From the NCBI GenBank assembly GCA_023390175.1, contig JAEWDK010000024.1, forward strand, positions 620,001-684,000: 64,000 nucleotides of DNA, read 5' to 3'. The position numbers and the translations under genes were made by a program. This DNA is from Bacillota bacterium (GTDB lineage Bacteria > Bacillota > Clostridia > Oscillospirales > Acutalibacteraceae). This document shows, piece by piece, positions 35,246-45,106 of this stretch (position 1 is the stretch's first letter; every line of letters begins with the position of its first letter). The notes under the pieces are model-generated. The model saw only the letters and a program-made list of their open reading frames with translations, did no database searches and was not told the origin of the DNA.

Positions 35246-37390
35246 TTACAATTTGGACGCAGGTTCGGCCACAGCCTGCTCCCCTTCAAAATTCGGTGCA
35301 AAATCAATTCGGCCGCTGGCTACATCCGAAGCAACCACCCTAATGTGAAGCGTTTGGCCGATGGTAAGCTTATCGCCGGAATTCTGATCCACCTGTGTGA
35401 TCATTCCGTCAAATTTATAATTTGCCCCTTCAAAGGTGTCCACCGGAACAAACCCTTCCACCGAATTGGGCAGCTCGACAAAAACGCCGCGCTGCGTTAC
35501 GCCGCTGATGATGCCGGAATAACAGTCGCCGATGTGCTGGCTCATATATTCCGCCATATAGCAATCCTCTGCGCTGCGCTCAGCCATCATGGCGCGCACC
35601 TCCGCCTGCGATGACTTGGAGGCGGCTGCGTTTGCATAAGTTAAGTAGCGGCGGTTCAGCTCATCCTTGCTTTTTGTTTGCAGCATTGCGGAAAGGATAC
35701 GGTGAATGGCCGTGTCGGGATAACGGCGGATCGGCGAGGTAAAGTGGCAGTAGTCGGCAAGCGCAAGGCCGAAATGGCCGATTGGATTTACATCATACCG
35801 TGCTTTCGCCATGGTTCTGAGCAGTTGATGGGAAATCACCTTTTGCGCGGGCGTACCTTCAGCCTGTTTCATGATATCGGCAAAGTCGGCGGTCGTAATG
35901 TCGCCTTCATGCTTTAGGCTGCGCGGGCTCAGCCCCAGCGCGCCCACAATCTGAATTAAGCTGTCCACACGCTCCGGATTCGGCAGTTCGTGTACACGGT
36001 AAACAAAGGGAATTTCATTCTCTTTTGCCAATTTGGCTGCCGCCTGATTGGCCGTAATCATCAATTGTTCAATCATCTGTTCCGCCGCACCGCTGCGGCG
36101 CGGCTCGACATTTACGCAGACACCCTCTTCATTCAGGGTGAATTTTGACTCCGTGCTGTCCAGTTCCACCGTACCGCTGCGGACGGAACGTTCCTTTAAA
36201 ATATCCGCAAGCTCCTTGGCCGCATTCAAAGAACGGATAACCGGAGCATATTTCTTTTTTAAAGCCGCGTCCGCGGTTTTGTCGAAAAGCTGATTTACTT
36301 CAGAATACACACCGCGCACCTTGGAATTGATTACGCTTTTTCTAAATTCATACGACTGGATAACGCCCTGCCTGTCCAGAAGGACAATCGCTGAAAAAGT
36401 CAGCTTATCCTCCCCGGAGTTCAGCGAGCAGACCCCATTGGACAGCTCCTGCGGGAGCATGGGAATCACTCTGTCCGCAAAATAAACCGAGGTGCCGCGC
36501 TCCATTGCCTCGTCGTCAATTGCACTGTCCTCTTTGATATAATGGCTGACATCGGCAATATGAACACCGAGCTTAAATCCGGTTTTCGTTCTGCTTACCG
36601 AAATTGCGTCGTCCAAATCCTTTGCGTCCGCCCCGTCAATTGTACAAATACTGGTGGAACGAAGGTCAAGTCTGCCCTTTAAATCCTCTTCCGTAATGCT
36701 GCCGGCAGAAATCCGCTTTGCTTCGGCGATTACCTCGTCAGGGAATTTTGTACGGATGCCGTTCTGGTCAATAATCGCATCCGAGCAAATTTTCGCACTG
36801 CTCGATTTTCCGTAAATCTTGACAATATGTGCCGCATAGCCGGAGGTACGGGGAATTCGGCGGACTTCCACCTGGACCTTGTCCCCGTTTTTTCCGTTCA
36901 TCCCCGGGACTCTGTCAATCGGAATGTTATAGCGGATTGCGTCATCCGGAACCAGCTCGTAAAAGCCTTTGCCGCGGTTCAGTGTGCCGGTAATCAAACG
37001 GCTGCCTTTTTCCGAAACAATGTCAACGTCGGCACTCATGCCTTTTCCGCCCTGTTTCACATTACTGAGCTGCACCGTGTCGCCGATAAACGCACTGTTC
37101 AGGTTATCGGCATGGATAAAGACGTCCTCGCCGCCGCTGTCGGGGCGCGCGAACGCAAAGCCCTTTGAAAGCGACACTATTTTCGCCTTTACGGTTTCCT
37201 TTTTCTTCGGCATACGGATGCGGTGGTCCTTGCTGACCAGTACCAGACCTTCCTGTTTCAGCTGGTTCAGTGCCGAATAAAAAGCTTTGTGATCCTTTAA
37301 ACCCAGCTTTTTAATCAGCGCACGTGACGCGACGCTTTGCGGTGAGCTTTTCATTTGTTTTAAAATTTTACCTTTTATTTCTTCTAACAT
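35246..37390 (-). CDS. rnr: ribonuclease R
   Basis: 3'-5' exoribonuclease of the RNB family. 714 residues: N-terminal winged-helix-like part (RALIKKLGLKDHKAFYSALNQL), cold-shock-like OB folds (GFAFARPDSGGEDVFIH), the RNB catalytic domain with the acidic cluster IDGADAKDLDDAIS, and a C-terminal S1 domain (GDCYSGIISGVTQRGVFVELP). It degrades structured RNA and, with tmRNA-SmpB, non-stop mRNAs. secG lies upstream on the same strand, the usual Firmicutes order. Confidence 0.95.
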   Translation of the reverse strand: MLEEIKGKILKQMKSSPQSVASRALIKKLGLKDHKAFYSALNQLKQEGLVLVSKDHRIRMPKKKETVKAKIVSLSKGFAFARPDSGGEDVFIHADNLNSAFIGDTVQLSNVKQGGKGMSADVDIVSEKGSRLITGTLNRGKGFYELVPDDAIRYNIPIDRVPGMNGKNGDKVQVEVRRIPRTSGYAAHIVKIYGKSSSAKICSDAIIDQNGIRTKFPDEVIAEAKRISAGSITEEDLKGRLDLRSTSICTIDGADAKDLDDAISVSRTKTGFKLGVHIADVSHYIKEDSAIDDEAMERGTSVYFADRVIPMLPQELSNGVCSLNSGEDKLTFSAIVLLDRQGVIQSYEFRKSVINSKVRGVYSEVNQLFDKTADAALKKKYAPVIRSLNAAKELADILKERSVRSGTVELDSTESKFTLNEEGVCVNVEPRRSGAAEQMIEQLMITANQAAAKLAKENEIPFVYRVHELPNPERVDSLIQIVGALGLSPRSLKHEGDITTADFADIMKQAEGTPAQKVISHQLLRTMAKARYDVNPIGHFGLALADYCHFTSPIRRYPDTAIHRILSAMLQTKSKDELNRRYLTYANAAASKSSQAEVRAMMAERSAEDCYMAEYMSQHIGDCYSGIISGVTQRGVFVELPNSVEGFVPVDTFEGANYKFDGMITQVDQNSGDKLTIGQTLHIRVVASDVASGRIDFAPNFEGEQAVAEPASKL

Positions 37391-37498
37391 GTTTCCTCCA
37401 AGTATTCCAGTAAAATGACCCTCTTATTTTGCACTCCGAAAGTAAAAATCAATGACTGCCCGTGAAAGCCGTAATGACTTTCCTAAAACGAAAGACAA

Positions 37499-37528
37499 GA
37501 AAAGCCCCGCTTAATAAGCGGGGCTTTA
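37499..37528 (-). terminator. terminator of secG
   Basis: Arms AAAGCCCCGCTTA / TAAGCGGGGCTTT followed by TTCTTG on the minus strand. It lies between secG and rnr, so rnr likely has some independent transcription. Confidence 0.8.
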
Positions 37529-37539
37529 ATTATTAACAA

Positions 37540-37791
37540 TTACTTCGCACCAAAGTACATGTACGCATTAATTACGATTACAAGTACAAAAAAGCCGATT
37601 GCAATAACCTTGGTCCATCTTGCAAGGAAAGCATCTACCGAACGGGCCTTATTTTTCGAAAGAAAAGTATCGGCACCGCCTGTAATCGCCCCGAGATCCT
37701 GCTGATGGCCTTCTTGAAGAAGAACGATAACGGTTATAGCAACTGAAAATATTAATAATACAATCCCGAATATGACTTCAACAGCTGACAT
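37540..37791 (-). CDS. secG: preprotein translocase subunit SecG
   Basis: 83 residues: an N-terminal helix (VIFGIVLLIFSVAITVIVLLQEG), the conserved QQDLGAITGGADTFLSKNKA loop and a second helix (VIAIGFFVLVIVINAYMYF). SecG assists SecYEG-dependent protein export. GGAGGTGCGCTATGTC gives a strong ribosome site. Confidence 0.95.
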   Translation of the reverse strand: MSAVEVIFGIVLLIFSVAITVIVLLQEGHQQDLGAITGGADTFLSKNKARSVDAFLARWTKVIAIGFFVLVIVINAYMYFGAK

Positions 37792-37962
37792 AGCGCACCT
37801 CCGAATTACATTAAAACAACTTTAATTATATTACCACATAAAGTGCGCCTTTGCAAGCATATTTTATGCGAGGCGCCAATTTTTATGCATACCAAAATAG
37901 AATCCGGGCAATCTAAGTTTGAACTTATCAAAGCGCTGCGTTTGTCGCTTTGAACCGTTCCA

Positions 37963-38000
37963 CCGCTGAATTGCTATTGGCTTTTCAGCGGCGTTTTTTT
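37963..38000 (+). terminator. orphan intrinsic terminator on the plus strand
   Basis: Arms CCGCTGAA / TTCAGCGG and a TTTTTTT run reading on the plus strand, with no plus-strand gene upstream. It could end a small RNA in 37800-37990, but I see no convincing promoter. Confidence 0.5.
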
Positions 38001-38044
38001 ATGAAGGCCGATTCTCATCGGTTTTTAACCCGTGAAGCCTGATT

Positions 38045-40276
38045 TTACAGCTTCATCTGCTCCCCCTCGGTATCCTCCGCGGCGGGCATGGCTCCCGCTG
38101 CCGGAATGCTTTTCCGGTAACGGTTTGGATTTTTCAGCATATCGTCTTCTAATTTTTCCGCTTTCAGCAGGCGGCTTCCCTTTCGGAGCGTCATAACGGC
38201 GACCCCCTGTGTGCTGCGAGTTGTTTTGCTTTGAATCGCACCGGTATGGAGAATCAGCATCCTGCCCTGCGAAGAGGTCAGAAGGAACTCGCAGTCCTCC
38301 GTTACATAAACGATGGCAGCCACCGGGGATTTGTCGCAGTAAGCACCCAAAAGCTTGCGGCGGTTGGTTTTGGTGGCATACGCGGTCATATCGACCTTTG
38401 CAGCCTTTCCGTTCTCAAAAAAGAACATCATATATCCCGCGTAATCCTTGGTAACCGCCATATATACAGCGGATTCCCCCTCGTCCATGCCAAGCTTGGC
38501 CGGAATATAGTCACCCAGCACACTGGCCTTGGTGTCGCCGAAGTCGCCGGCTTTTGCCTTGTAAACCTGGCACCGGTCGGTAAAGAAAAGCAAGTCGGCG
38601 GAGTTGGTATCCTCAATATGCTGCAGGACTGCATCCTCTTCCTTTAGCTTTTGCTCCCCGCTCATGCGCAGGGACTGCGGCGTAATTTTCTTAAAGTAGC
38701 CTTCCCTGGTAAAGAACAGGTTCACCGGGTAATCCGGCACGTCTTCTTCCTCGGAATACTCCTCGATTTCATCGGGATAAACCAAAAGGCTGCGGCGGGG
38801 CTGGCCGTATTTCTTCGCTACATCGTTCAGCTCGGATATAATAATATTTTTCACCTTGGTACGGCTGTCCATTATGGACTTCAGTTCGGCGATGTCTTTT
38901 TCCAGCTGGCTGATTTCCTCTGTGCGCTTTAAAATATATTCGCGGTTCAGGTGGCGGAGCTTGATTTCCGCAACATACTCGGCCTGAATTTCATCAATGC
39001 CGAACCCGATCATCAGATTTGGCACAACCTCCGCTTCCTCTTCGGTTTGGCGCACGATGGCAACAGCCTTGTCAATGTCCAAAAGAATTGCCTGCAGGCC
39101 TTTTAACAGATGCAGCTTTTCTTCCTTTTTGGTCAAGTCGTAATAGGTACGGCGGCGCACGCATTCAATGCGGAAGGATGTCCACTCTTCAAGGATTTCA
39201 CGCACCCCCATAACACGGGGCACCCCGCCGACCAGCACGTTAAAGTTACAGGAAAAACTGTCTTCCAGAGTGGTAAGTTTAAACAGATGCTGCATCAGCT
39301 TATCCGGCTCAGCGCCGCGCTTGAGGTCAATGGTGACCTTTAAACCGTCCAGTCCGGTTTCATCGCGGATATCGGATATTTCCTTTATTTTGCCCTGTTT
39401 TACAAGGTCAACCACCTTTTCCACAATTACTTCCACAGTGGTTGTCGGCGGAATTTGCGTGATGTCGATGCAGTTTGCCGATTTATCATACGTGTAGCGG
39501 GAACGGACACGAATTCCCCCGCGGCCGGTACGGTAAATATCATCAATTGCAACGCGGTCGTAAATAATCTGCCCGCCGCCCGGAAAATCCGGGGCCAGAA
39601 GCGTGGAAGCGATTTCGTGCTCCGGGTCGTGCATCAGGGCAATCGCAGTCTGACAGACTTCGCTGAGGTTGAACGGGCAGATGGAGCTGGCCATTCCGAC
39701 GGCGATTCCCGTATTGGCGTTGACCAGCACCGACGGGAACGTTGCCGGCAAAAGAGTCGGTTCCTTCATTGTGTTGTCGTAGTTATCCACAAAGTCAACG
39801 GTATCCTTGTCGATGTCGCGAAACAGTTCCTGGCATAGGTTGTCAAGGCGCGCTTCGGTATAACGGGAAGCCGCCCACGCCATGTCACGCGAATAATATT
39901 TACCGAAATTCCCCTTGGAATCCACATAAGGATGCAGGAGCGCTTCGTAACCGCGGCTAAGCCGCACCATGGTGTCGTAAATCGCGGAATCGCCATGGGG
40001 ATTCAGCTTCATGGTCTGCCCCACAATATTGGCACTTTTTGTACGCGTTGTACCAATCAACCCCATTTTATACATTGTGTATAACAATTTGCGGTGTGAC
40101 GGCTTAAAGCCGTCAATTTCCGGAATTGCGCGCGACAGAATTACGCTCATGGCGTATGGCATGTAGTTTTTTTCGAGCGTGTCGGTAATTTGCTGCTCCA
40201 CTACTTCACCCGCGCCCTCTATCACGCCGTGGGCGTGCGGGAGCACCGAGCTTTTTTCTGATTTTTTCTTAGGCAT
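38045..40276 (-). CDS. parC: type IIA DNA topoisomerase subunit A (ParC/GyrA-like)
   Basis: 743 residues: breakage-reunion domain with the quinolone-pocket block HGDSAIYDTM and catalytic Tyr139 in ASRYTEARL, a coiled-coil gate region, and a reduced C-terminal beta-propeller-like part with few GyrA boxes. Together with the subunit at 40398-42377 it forms a second-type topoisomerase, more like topoisomerase IV than a canonical gyrase. Assignment as ParC rather than GyrA is inference. Confidence 0.85.
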   Translation of the reverse strand: MPKKKSEKSSVLPHAHGVIEGAGEVVEQQITDTLEKNYMPYAMSVILSRAIPEIDGFKPSHRKLLYTMYKMGLIGTTRTKSANIVGQTMKLNPHGDSAIYDTMVRLSRGYEALLHPYVDSKGNFGKYYSRDMAWAASRYTEARLDNLCQELFRDIDKDTVDFVDNYDNTMKEPTLLPATFPSVLVNANTGIAVGMASSICPFNLSEVCQTAIALMHDPEHEIASTLLAPDFPGGGQIIYDRVAIDDIYRTGRGGIRVRSRYTYDKSANCIDITQIPPTTTVEVIVEKVVDLVKQGKIKEISDIRDETGLDGLKVTIDLKRGAEPDKLMQHLFKLTTLEDSFSCNFNVLVGGVPRVMGVREILEEWTSFRIECVRRRTYYDLTKKEEKLHLLKGLQAILLDIDKAVAIVRQTEEEAEVVPNLMIGFGIDEIQAEYVAEIKLRHLNREYILKRTEEISQLEKDIAELKSIMDSRTKVKNIIISELNDVAKKYGQPRRSLLVYPDEIEEYSEEEDVPDYPVNLFFTREGYFKKITPQSLRMSGEQKLKEEDAVLQHIEDTNSADLLFFTDRCQVYKAKAGDFGDTKASVLGDYIPAKLGMDEGESAVYMAVTKDYAGYMMFFFENGKAAKVDMTAYATKTNRRKLLGAYCDKSPVAAIVYVTEDCEFLLTSSQGRMLILHTGAIQSKTTRSTQGVAVMTLRKGSRLLKAEKLEDDMLKNPNRYRKSIPAAGAMPAAEDTEGEQMKL

Positions 40277-40397
40277 ATCTTAATTGGCACCTACATTCAT
40301 TAAATTTCAGGCCGGTATTCTGCAACAGCTAAAATGACAGGATATTGGGTATTACGGAGTACCGGCTGCATAAAGGAATCATATATTCGTTATTGCA

Positions 40398-42377
40398 TCA
40401 GCTTACATCCGCAGAATCGATATAGCTGTATCCGTTTTCGGCGATAAAATCCTTGCGCCCGCTCAGATTATCGCCCAGGAGCAGGTCAAAAACATCGCTC
40501 GTTTTCTGCACATCCGACGGCATTACTTTAATGAGTCGGCGCGTTGCCGGATTCATTGTGGTAAGGTTCATCATATCCGGTTCGTTTTCGCCAAGCCCTT
40601 TGGAACGCTGAATGGTAAACTTTTTTCCTTCAAGCTTTTTAATAAACCCATCCTTTTCGCGTTCCGTGTAGGCAAAATAGGTTTCGTCCTTTGTCTGCAC
40701 CTCAAACAGCGGGGATTCCGCAATAAAAACCTTGCCCTCATCAATCAGGGTAGGCGTCAGGCGGTAAAGCATCGTCAAAAGCAGGGTGCGGATTTGGAAG
40801 CCGTCCACGTCGGCATCGGTACAAAGGATAATTTTATTCCAGCGAAGCAGTGACAAATCAAAGGAGGAAAGGTCTTTGTTTGCCTTTGATTTAACCTGAA
40901 CGCCGCAGCCGAGCACCTTAATCAAATCCGTAATAATATCGCTTTTAAAGATTTTATCGTAATCCGCTTTCAGACAGTTTAAGATTTTGCCGCGAATCGG
41001 CATGATTGCCTGGAAGTTGGGGTCGCGCGCCTGTTTGCACGCACCGAGCGCGGAATCGCCTTCCACGATAAAAATCTCACGCTCGCTCACGTCGCGGGTA
41101 CGGCAGTCCACAAACTTCGCGACGCGGTTGGTGATATCCATGGTGCTGGTAAGTTTTTTCTTAATGTTCAGCCGGGTTTTTTCCGCATCCTCGCGGCTGC
41201 GCTTATTGATGAGAACCTGTGCCGAAATTTTATCCGCATCCATGGGATTTTCAATGAAATAAACCTCAAGCTGATGGCGGAGGACTTCAGTCATCGCATC
41301 CTGAATGCCTTTGTTGGTGATTGCTTTTTTCGTTTGGTTCTCGTAAGATGTGCGGTTGGAAAATGATGAAATCATCAGAATAAGGCAGTCTTCCACATCG
41401 GCAAAAATGATTTTGCTTTCATTCTTATTGTATTTTCCGGCCTGTTTCAAATACGAATCAATTTGATAAACAAACGCGTTGCGCACCGCTTTGTCCGGCG
41501 CGCCGCCGTGCTCCAGCCAGCTGGAGTTGTGATAATACTCGATCAGCTTATTCCGATTGGAAAACGCCACCGCAACATTGATTTTGGTTTTGTATTCGGG
41601 CTTGTCCGCACGGTCGCGCACCTTGCGCTCCGCCTGCCAGAACTGCACCGGAGTAAGGAAGTCCTCACCGGCAACCTCTTTTGCGTGGTCCACAATTCCC
41701 TGCTGATAAACAAACTCCGTTTCTTCAAAAACCGAGCCAACCTGATTGCGGAAGAAAAAACGTGTTCCGTCGTTTACAATTGCCTGGCGTTTGATGATAT
41801 CGGTGTAATATTCCACAGGAACGTCAATGTCCGTAAAGACCTGCAAATCCGGCTTCCACCGGATTTTCGAGCCGGTGTCCTTTTTGCTGTAAGGCTCTTT
41901 TTTCAGTCCGCCGATATTTTCGCCGTGCTCAAAATGCAGCGTGTAGCGAAAACCGTCACGGCGGATATCAACATCCATGTACTCCGAAGAATACTGTGTG
42001 GAGCAAAGGCCAAGGCCGTTCAGTCCCAGCGAATACTCATAGCTTTCATCAGAGTCATTATTAAATTTACCGCCGGCGTAAAGCTCGCAGAAAACCAGTT
42101 CCCAGTTGTAACGCTGTTCGTTATTGTTAAAATCGACCGGAATTCCCCGGGCGTGGTCTTCCACTTCAACCGACTTGTCGCTGTAGCGTGTGATAACGAT
42201 TTCTTTCCCGTAGCCCTGCCGTGCTTCGTCAATGGAATTGGACAGGATTTCAAAAATGGAATGCTCACAGCCTTCAATTCCGTCCGACCCAAAAATAACC
42301 GCCGGGCGGCGGCGCACACGGTCAGCGCCTTTCAGCGACGATATGCTTTCGTTCCCATATACCGGTTTTTTCGTCAT
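40398..42377 (-). CDS. parE: type IIA DNA topoisomerase subunit B (ParE/GyrB-like)
   Basis: 659 residues: GHKL ATPase domain (ILSNSIDEARQGYG, DHARGIPVD, GLNGLGLCST), transducer domain, and a C-terminal Toprim domain (FIVEGDSALG, ILCTDADVDGFQI). Several motifs differ from standard GyrB: GLNGLG for GLHGVG, DHARG for DNGRG, and RRRPAVIFGSDG for RKRPGMYIG. It is therefore a divergent copy. Upstream partner of the A subunit in the same transcription unit. Confidence 0.87.
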   Translation of the reverse strand: MTKKPVYGNESISSLKGADRVRRRPAVIFGSDGIEGCEHSIFEILSNSIDEARQGYGKEIVITRYSDKSVEVEDHARGIPVDFNNNEQRYNWELVFCELYAGGKFNNDSDESYEYSLGLNGLGLCSTQYSSEYMDVDIRRDGFRYTLHFEHGENIGGLKKEPYSKKDTGSKIRWKPDLQVFTDIDVPVEYYTDIIKRQAIVNDGTRFFFRNQVGSVFEETEFVYQQGIVDHAKEVAGEDFLTPVQFWQAERKVRDRADKPEYKTKINVAVAFSNRNKLIEYYHNSSWLEHGGAPDKAVRNAFVYQIDSYLKQAGKYNKNESKIIFADVEDCLILMISSFSNRTSYENQTKKAITNKGIQDAMTEVLRHQLEVYFIENPMDADKISAQVLINKRSREDAEKTRLNIKKKLTSTMDITNRVAKFVDCRTRDVSEREIFIVEGDSALGACKQARDPNFQAIMPIRGKILNCLKADYDKIFKSDIITDLIKVLGCGVQVKSKANKDLSSFDLSLLRWNKIILCTDADVDGFQIRTLLLTMLYRLTPTLIDEGKVFIAESPLFEVQTKDETYFAYTEREKDGFIKKLEGKKFTIQRSKGLGENEPDMMNLTTMNPATRRLIKVMPSDVQKTSDVFDLLLGDNLSGRKDFIAENGYSYIDSADVS

Positions 42378-42407
42378 ATTTTCAATTCGCTCCTACATGA
42401 TTCACTG

Positions 42408-43106
42408 TTATTTTATTTCGACTCCGCCGAAAACAGAGGTGTACTTGATGACAAGCAATGGCAGCGACGCATCATTGGGGCGCTGCACCTTGCATTCGCA
42501 CCCGCCGAAGAACGGCACGCCGGTTACCTGAATACGGCAGTTCTGCGGTGCAAAAATCTGTACGCCCCCAAAAACCGCGTTTGCTTCGATTACCGCACCG
42601 TCCACCGGAACAGCCTGACGCAGGTCAAGCACTGCTCCGCCGAAAATAGCGGTCAGATTCCCGCCGCAAAGAGTCAAAGAATTGTTTGATACTTCAACAG
42701 AACCGAAAACCGCGGTATAATTCACCATGTTGCTGCTGTCGCTGGCGCCTTTCACCCCGTCAAAAATAACGGGAGCGGTCGGCACTCTTTTCCTTCTGAA
42801 GCCTCCGAAAATCAGATTGAATCCGATCAGCAGCAGAATCAGCGCCCAAACCATGCTGTCCGCCACGGCCGAAGGAATCCAGCCCTGTGCCCGTGCCAAA
42901 AGCCATGCACCGATCACAACAAGGCACGTGCTCCCCCAATTGAAGCCGTAACTGATTAAGCCCGCAAGGCCGGGAACAATCAGGAACACCGTCCACCAGC
43001 CGTCAAAGTCCTGCACCGTCCACCAGCCGATTGAATTTCCGAACACAGCGACTGCCGTCGCAACCAGGACAATTCCGAAAAGAGTTCTTGTTATGTTCTT
43101 CCTCAT
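42408..43106 (-). CDS. LiaF-like membrane protein
   Basis: 232 residues: an N-terminal four-helix membrane domain (LiaF transmembrane type; LFGIVLVATAVAVFGNSIGWW) and a C-terminal beta-rich domain with repeated AVFGxV/FGG units (YTAVFGSVEV, LTAIFGGAVLDL, NAVFGGVQI, TSVFGGVEI). LiaF proteins modulate cell-envelope stress two-component systems, but no LiaR/LiaS gene is seen here. Confidence 0.85.
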   Translation of the reverse strand: MRKNITRTLFGIVLVATAVAVFGNSIGWWTVQDFDGWWTVFLIVPGLAGLISYGFNWGSTCLVVIGAWLLARAQGWIPSAVADSMVWALILLLIGFNLIFGGFRRKRVPTAPVIFDGVKGASDSSNMVNYTAVFGSVEVSNNSLTLCGGNLTAIFGGAVLDLRQAVPVDGAVIEANAVFGGVQIFAPQNCRIQVTGVPFFGGCECKVQRPNDASLPLLVIKYTSVFGGVEIK

Positions 43107-43186
43107 ATTAATGCCCCCTTATGTTTTTCCAAGCTGCCGTTTACAAACAGCAAAAGGGGAAATGCAGCCACATTCCCCCTAAATCT

Positions 43187-45064
43187 TTATTCTGCTGTGA
43201 TGCTTTCAAGCGGATTGTCCGTATTTCCGCCGTTCATGACCTCTCTAAACTGTTCGCCGGACATTTTTTCATTTTGATAAAGGAATTTCGCTACTTCGTG
43301 CAGCTTATCCATATGTTCCGTCAGGATACTTTGGGTCTTGTTGTAGGCATTCATCATTATGGTATGAATTTCCTGGTCGATGGCGGAAGCGGTGGATTCG
43401 GAATAATTGCGGATATGCCCCATGTCGCGGCCAAGGAACGGCTCGCCCTCATCCTGGCCATAGGTGATTGGGCCAAGGGAATCCGTCATACCGTACTTGG
43501 TAACCATGCTGCGCGCAAGCTTGGTCGCACGCCCAATGTCATTGGACGCACCGGTTGAAATATCATCAAGGGTAAGCGCTTCTGCGACACGGCCGCCCAG
43601 CAGGCTGACCAGGTCTTCCTGCATCTCTTTACGGGTTTTATACGACCGGTCTTCGGTCGGAAGGTGCATGGTATAGCCGCCGGCCATACCGCGCGGAATA
43701 ATTGAAATCTGATGAACGGGGTCCTGTGTTGAGCAAAAATACGCGGCAACCGCGTGCCCACCCTCATGGTAAGCCGTCAACGTCTTTTCTTTTTCGGTCA
43801 TCACATGGCTTTTCTTTTCGGTGCCGACCACCACTTTAATGGTCGCTTCCTCAATTTCATGCATTGTGATGGATTTCAGGGCTTTTCTGGCAGCCAGAAG
43901 TGCCGCTTCGTTCAGCAGGTTTTCAAGGTCCGCGCCGGTAAAGCCTGCGGTTGACTTCGCAATCGTTTTTAATTCAACATCCGGTGCAAGCGGCTTGCCG
44001 CGTGCATGGACTTTTAAAATTTCCTCACGGCCCTTAATATCCGGATAACCGACCATAACCTGGCGGTCAAAACGGCCCGGCCGCATCAGCGCGGGGTCAA
44101 GAATGTCCGGCCGGTTGGTGGCGGCAATCATAATAACGCCTTCATTGGCGCCGAAGCCGTCCATTTCAACGAGCAGCTGATTCAAAGTCTGTTCACGCTC
44201 GTCATGTCCGCCGCCTAAACCGGCGCCGCGCTGACGGCCCACTGCATCGATTTCATCGATAAAGATAATGCACGGGGAATTCTTTTTCGCCTGCTCAAAC
44301 AGGTCACGCACACGGGACGCGCCGACACCGACGAACATTTCAACAAAGTCGGAACCGGAGATGGAGAAGAACGGCACGCCGGCCTCCCCTGCAACTGCAC
44401 GGGCCAGCAAGGTTTTACCGGTACCCGGAGGGCCCACGAGCAAAACGCCTTTCGGGATACGGGCACCCAATTCATTGTATTTTTTCGGGTTCTTTAAAAA
44501 CTCGACAATCTCGCGAAGCTCTTCCTTTTCCTCGTCGGCACCTGCCACGTCGGCAAAGGTGGTCTTGCGCTTTTCGTCGGCCATCTGCTTGACCTTGGCT
44601 TTGCCGAAATTCATCTGCTTGCCCGCATCACCCATACCGGTGTTGAGGCGCTTGATCATAAACCACCAAAGCAGGGCCATAACGACCAGAGCGACCAGCA
44701 TCGGAACCATGCTGGCAAGCCAGGAAGTTTCGGTCGGGCGTTTTAAAACACGCACCATGTTCGCTGTCGGATGGTCTTTGTCATACTGCTCCGTATAAGG
44801 CTTAATGTCTTCATACAAAAGAGCGGTGCTTGGCGCAACATACGAAATCTGCGTCTTTTTATCGTTGAGCTTGATGATCATTTCACCGCTGCCCAAATCC
44901 ATAGAGTACTCTATTACCTGCTGATTTTTAAAATAGCCGATAATTTCAGAATACGCATATGTCTTTTGCGGACGGTTGCCGTAAATCAGGGCAATCAGGA
45001 TAAACAATATAATCGGAATGCCTAGGATTAGGCCGATGTTTTTCAGCGTTTTTTTGTTATCCAA
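43187..45064 (-). CDS. ftsH: ATP-dependent zinc metalloprotease FtsH
   Basis: Membrane-anchored AAA+ protease. 625 residues: two N-terminal transmembrane helices around a small outer domain, AAA+ core with Walker A GPPGTGKT and Walker B IIFIDEIDAVG, second region of homology with ATNRPDILDPALMRPGRFDR, and the zinc site HEGGH (HExxH, with Gly where Ala is usual). Downstream of hpt in the conserved order tilS-hpt-ftsH. Confidence 0.96.
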   Translation of the reverse strand: MDNKKTLKNIGLILGIPIILFILIALIYGNRPQKTYAYSEIIGYFKNQQVIEYSMDLGSGEMIIKLNDKKTQISYVAPSTALLYEDIKPYTEQYDKDHPTANMVRVLKRPTETSWLASMVPMLVALVVMALLWWFMIKRLNTGMGDAGKQMNFGKAKVKQMADEKRKTTFADVAGADEEKEELREIVEFLKNPKKYNELGARIPKGVLLVGPPGTGKTLLARAVAGEAGVPFFSISGSDFVEMFVGVGASRVRDLFEQAKKNSPCIIFIDEIDAVGRQRGAGLGGGHDEREQTLNQLLVEMDGFGANEGVIMIAATNRPDILDPALMRPGRFDRQVMVGYPDIKGREEILKVHARGKPLAPDVELKTIAKSTAGFTGADLENLLNEAALLAARKALKSITMHEIEEATIKVVVGTEKKSHVMTEKEKTLTAYHEGGHAVAAYFCSTQDPVHQISIIPRGMAGGYTMHLPTEDRSYKTRKEMQEDLVSLLGGRVAEALTLDDISTGASNDIGRATKLARSMVTKYGMTDSLGPITYGQDEGEPFLGRDMGHIRNYSESTASAIDQEIHTIMMNAYNKTQSILTEHMDKLHEVAKFLYQNEKMSGEQFREVMNGGNTDNPLESITAE

Positions 45065-45106
45065 AATATTTTTTCACTCCTTACATGAGTTGCTTCGGCA
45101 TTGGGG

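Noticed and set aside
41463..42689. 408-codon open frame on the plus strand opposite the topoisomerase B gene
   Set aside because: Antisense shadow: the opposite strand has clear GHKL/Toprim motifs, and this frame has no ribosome site or recognisable domain.
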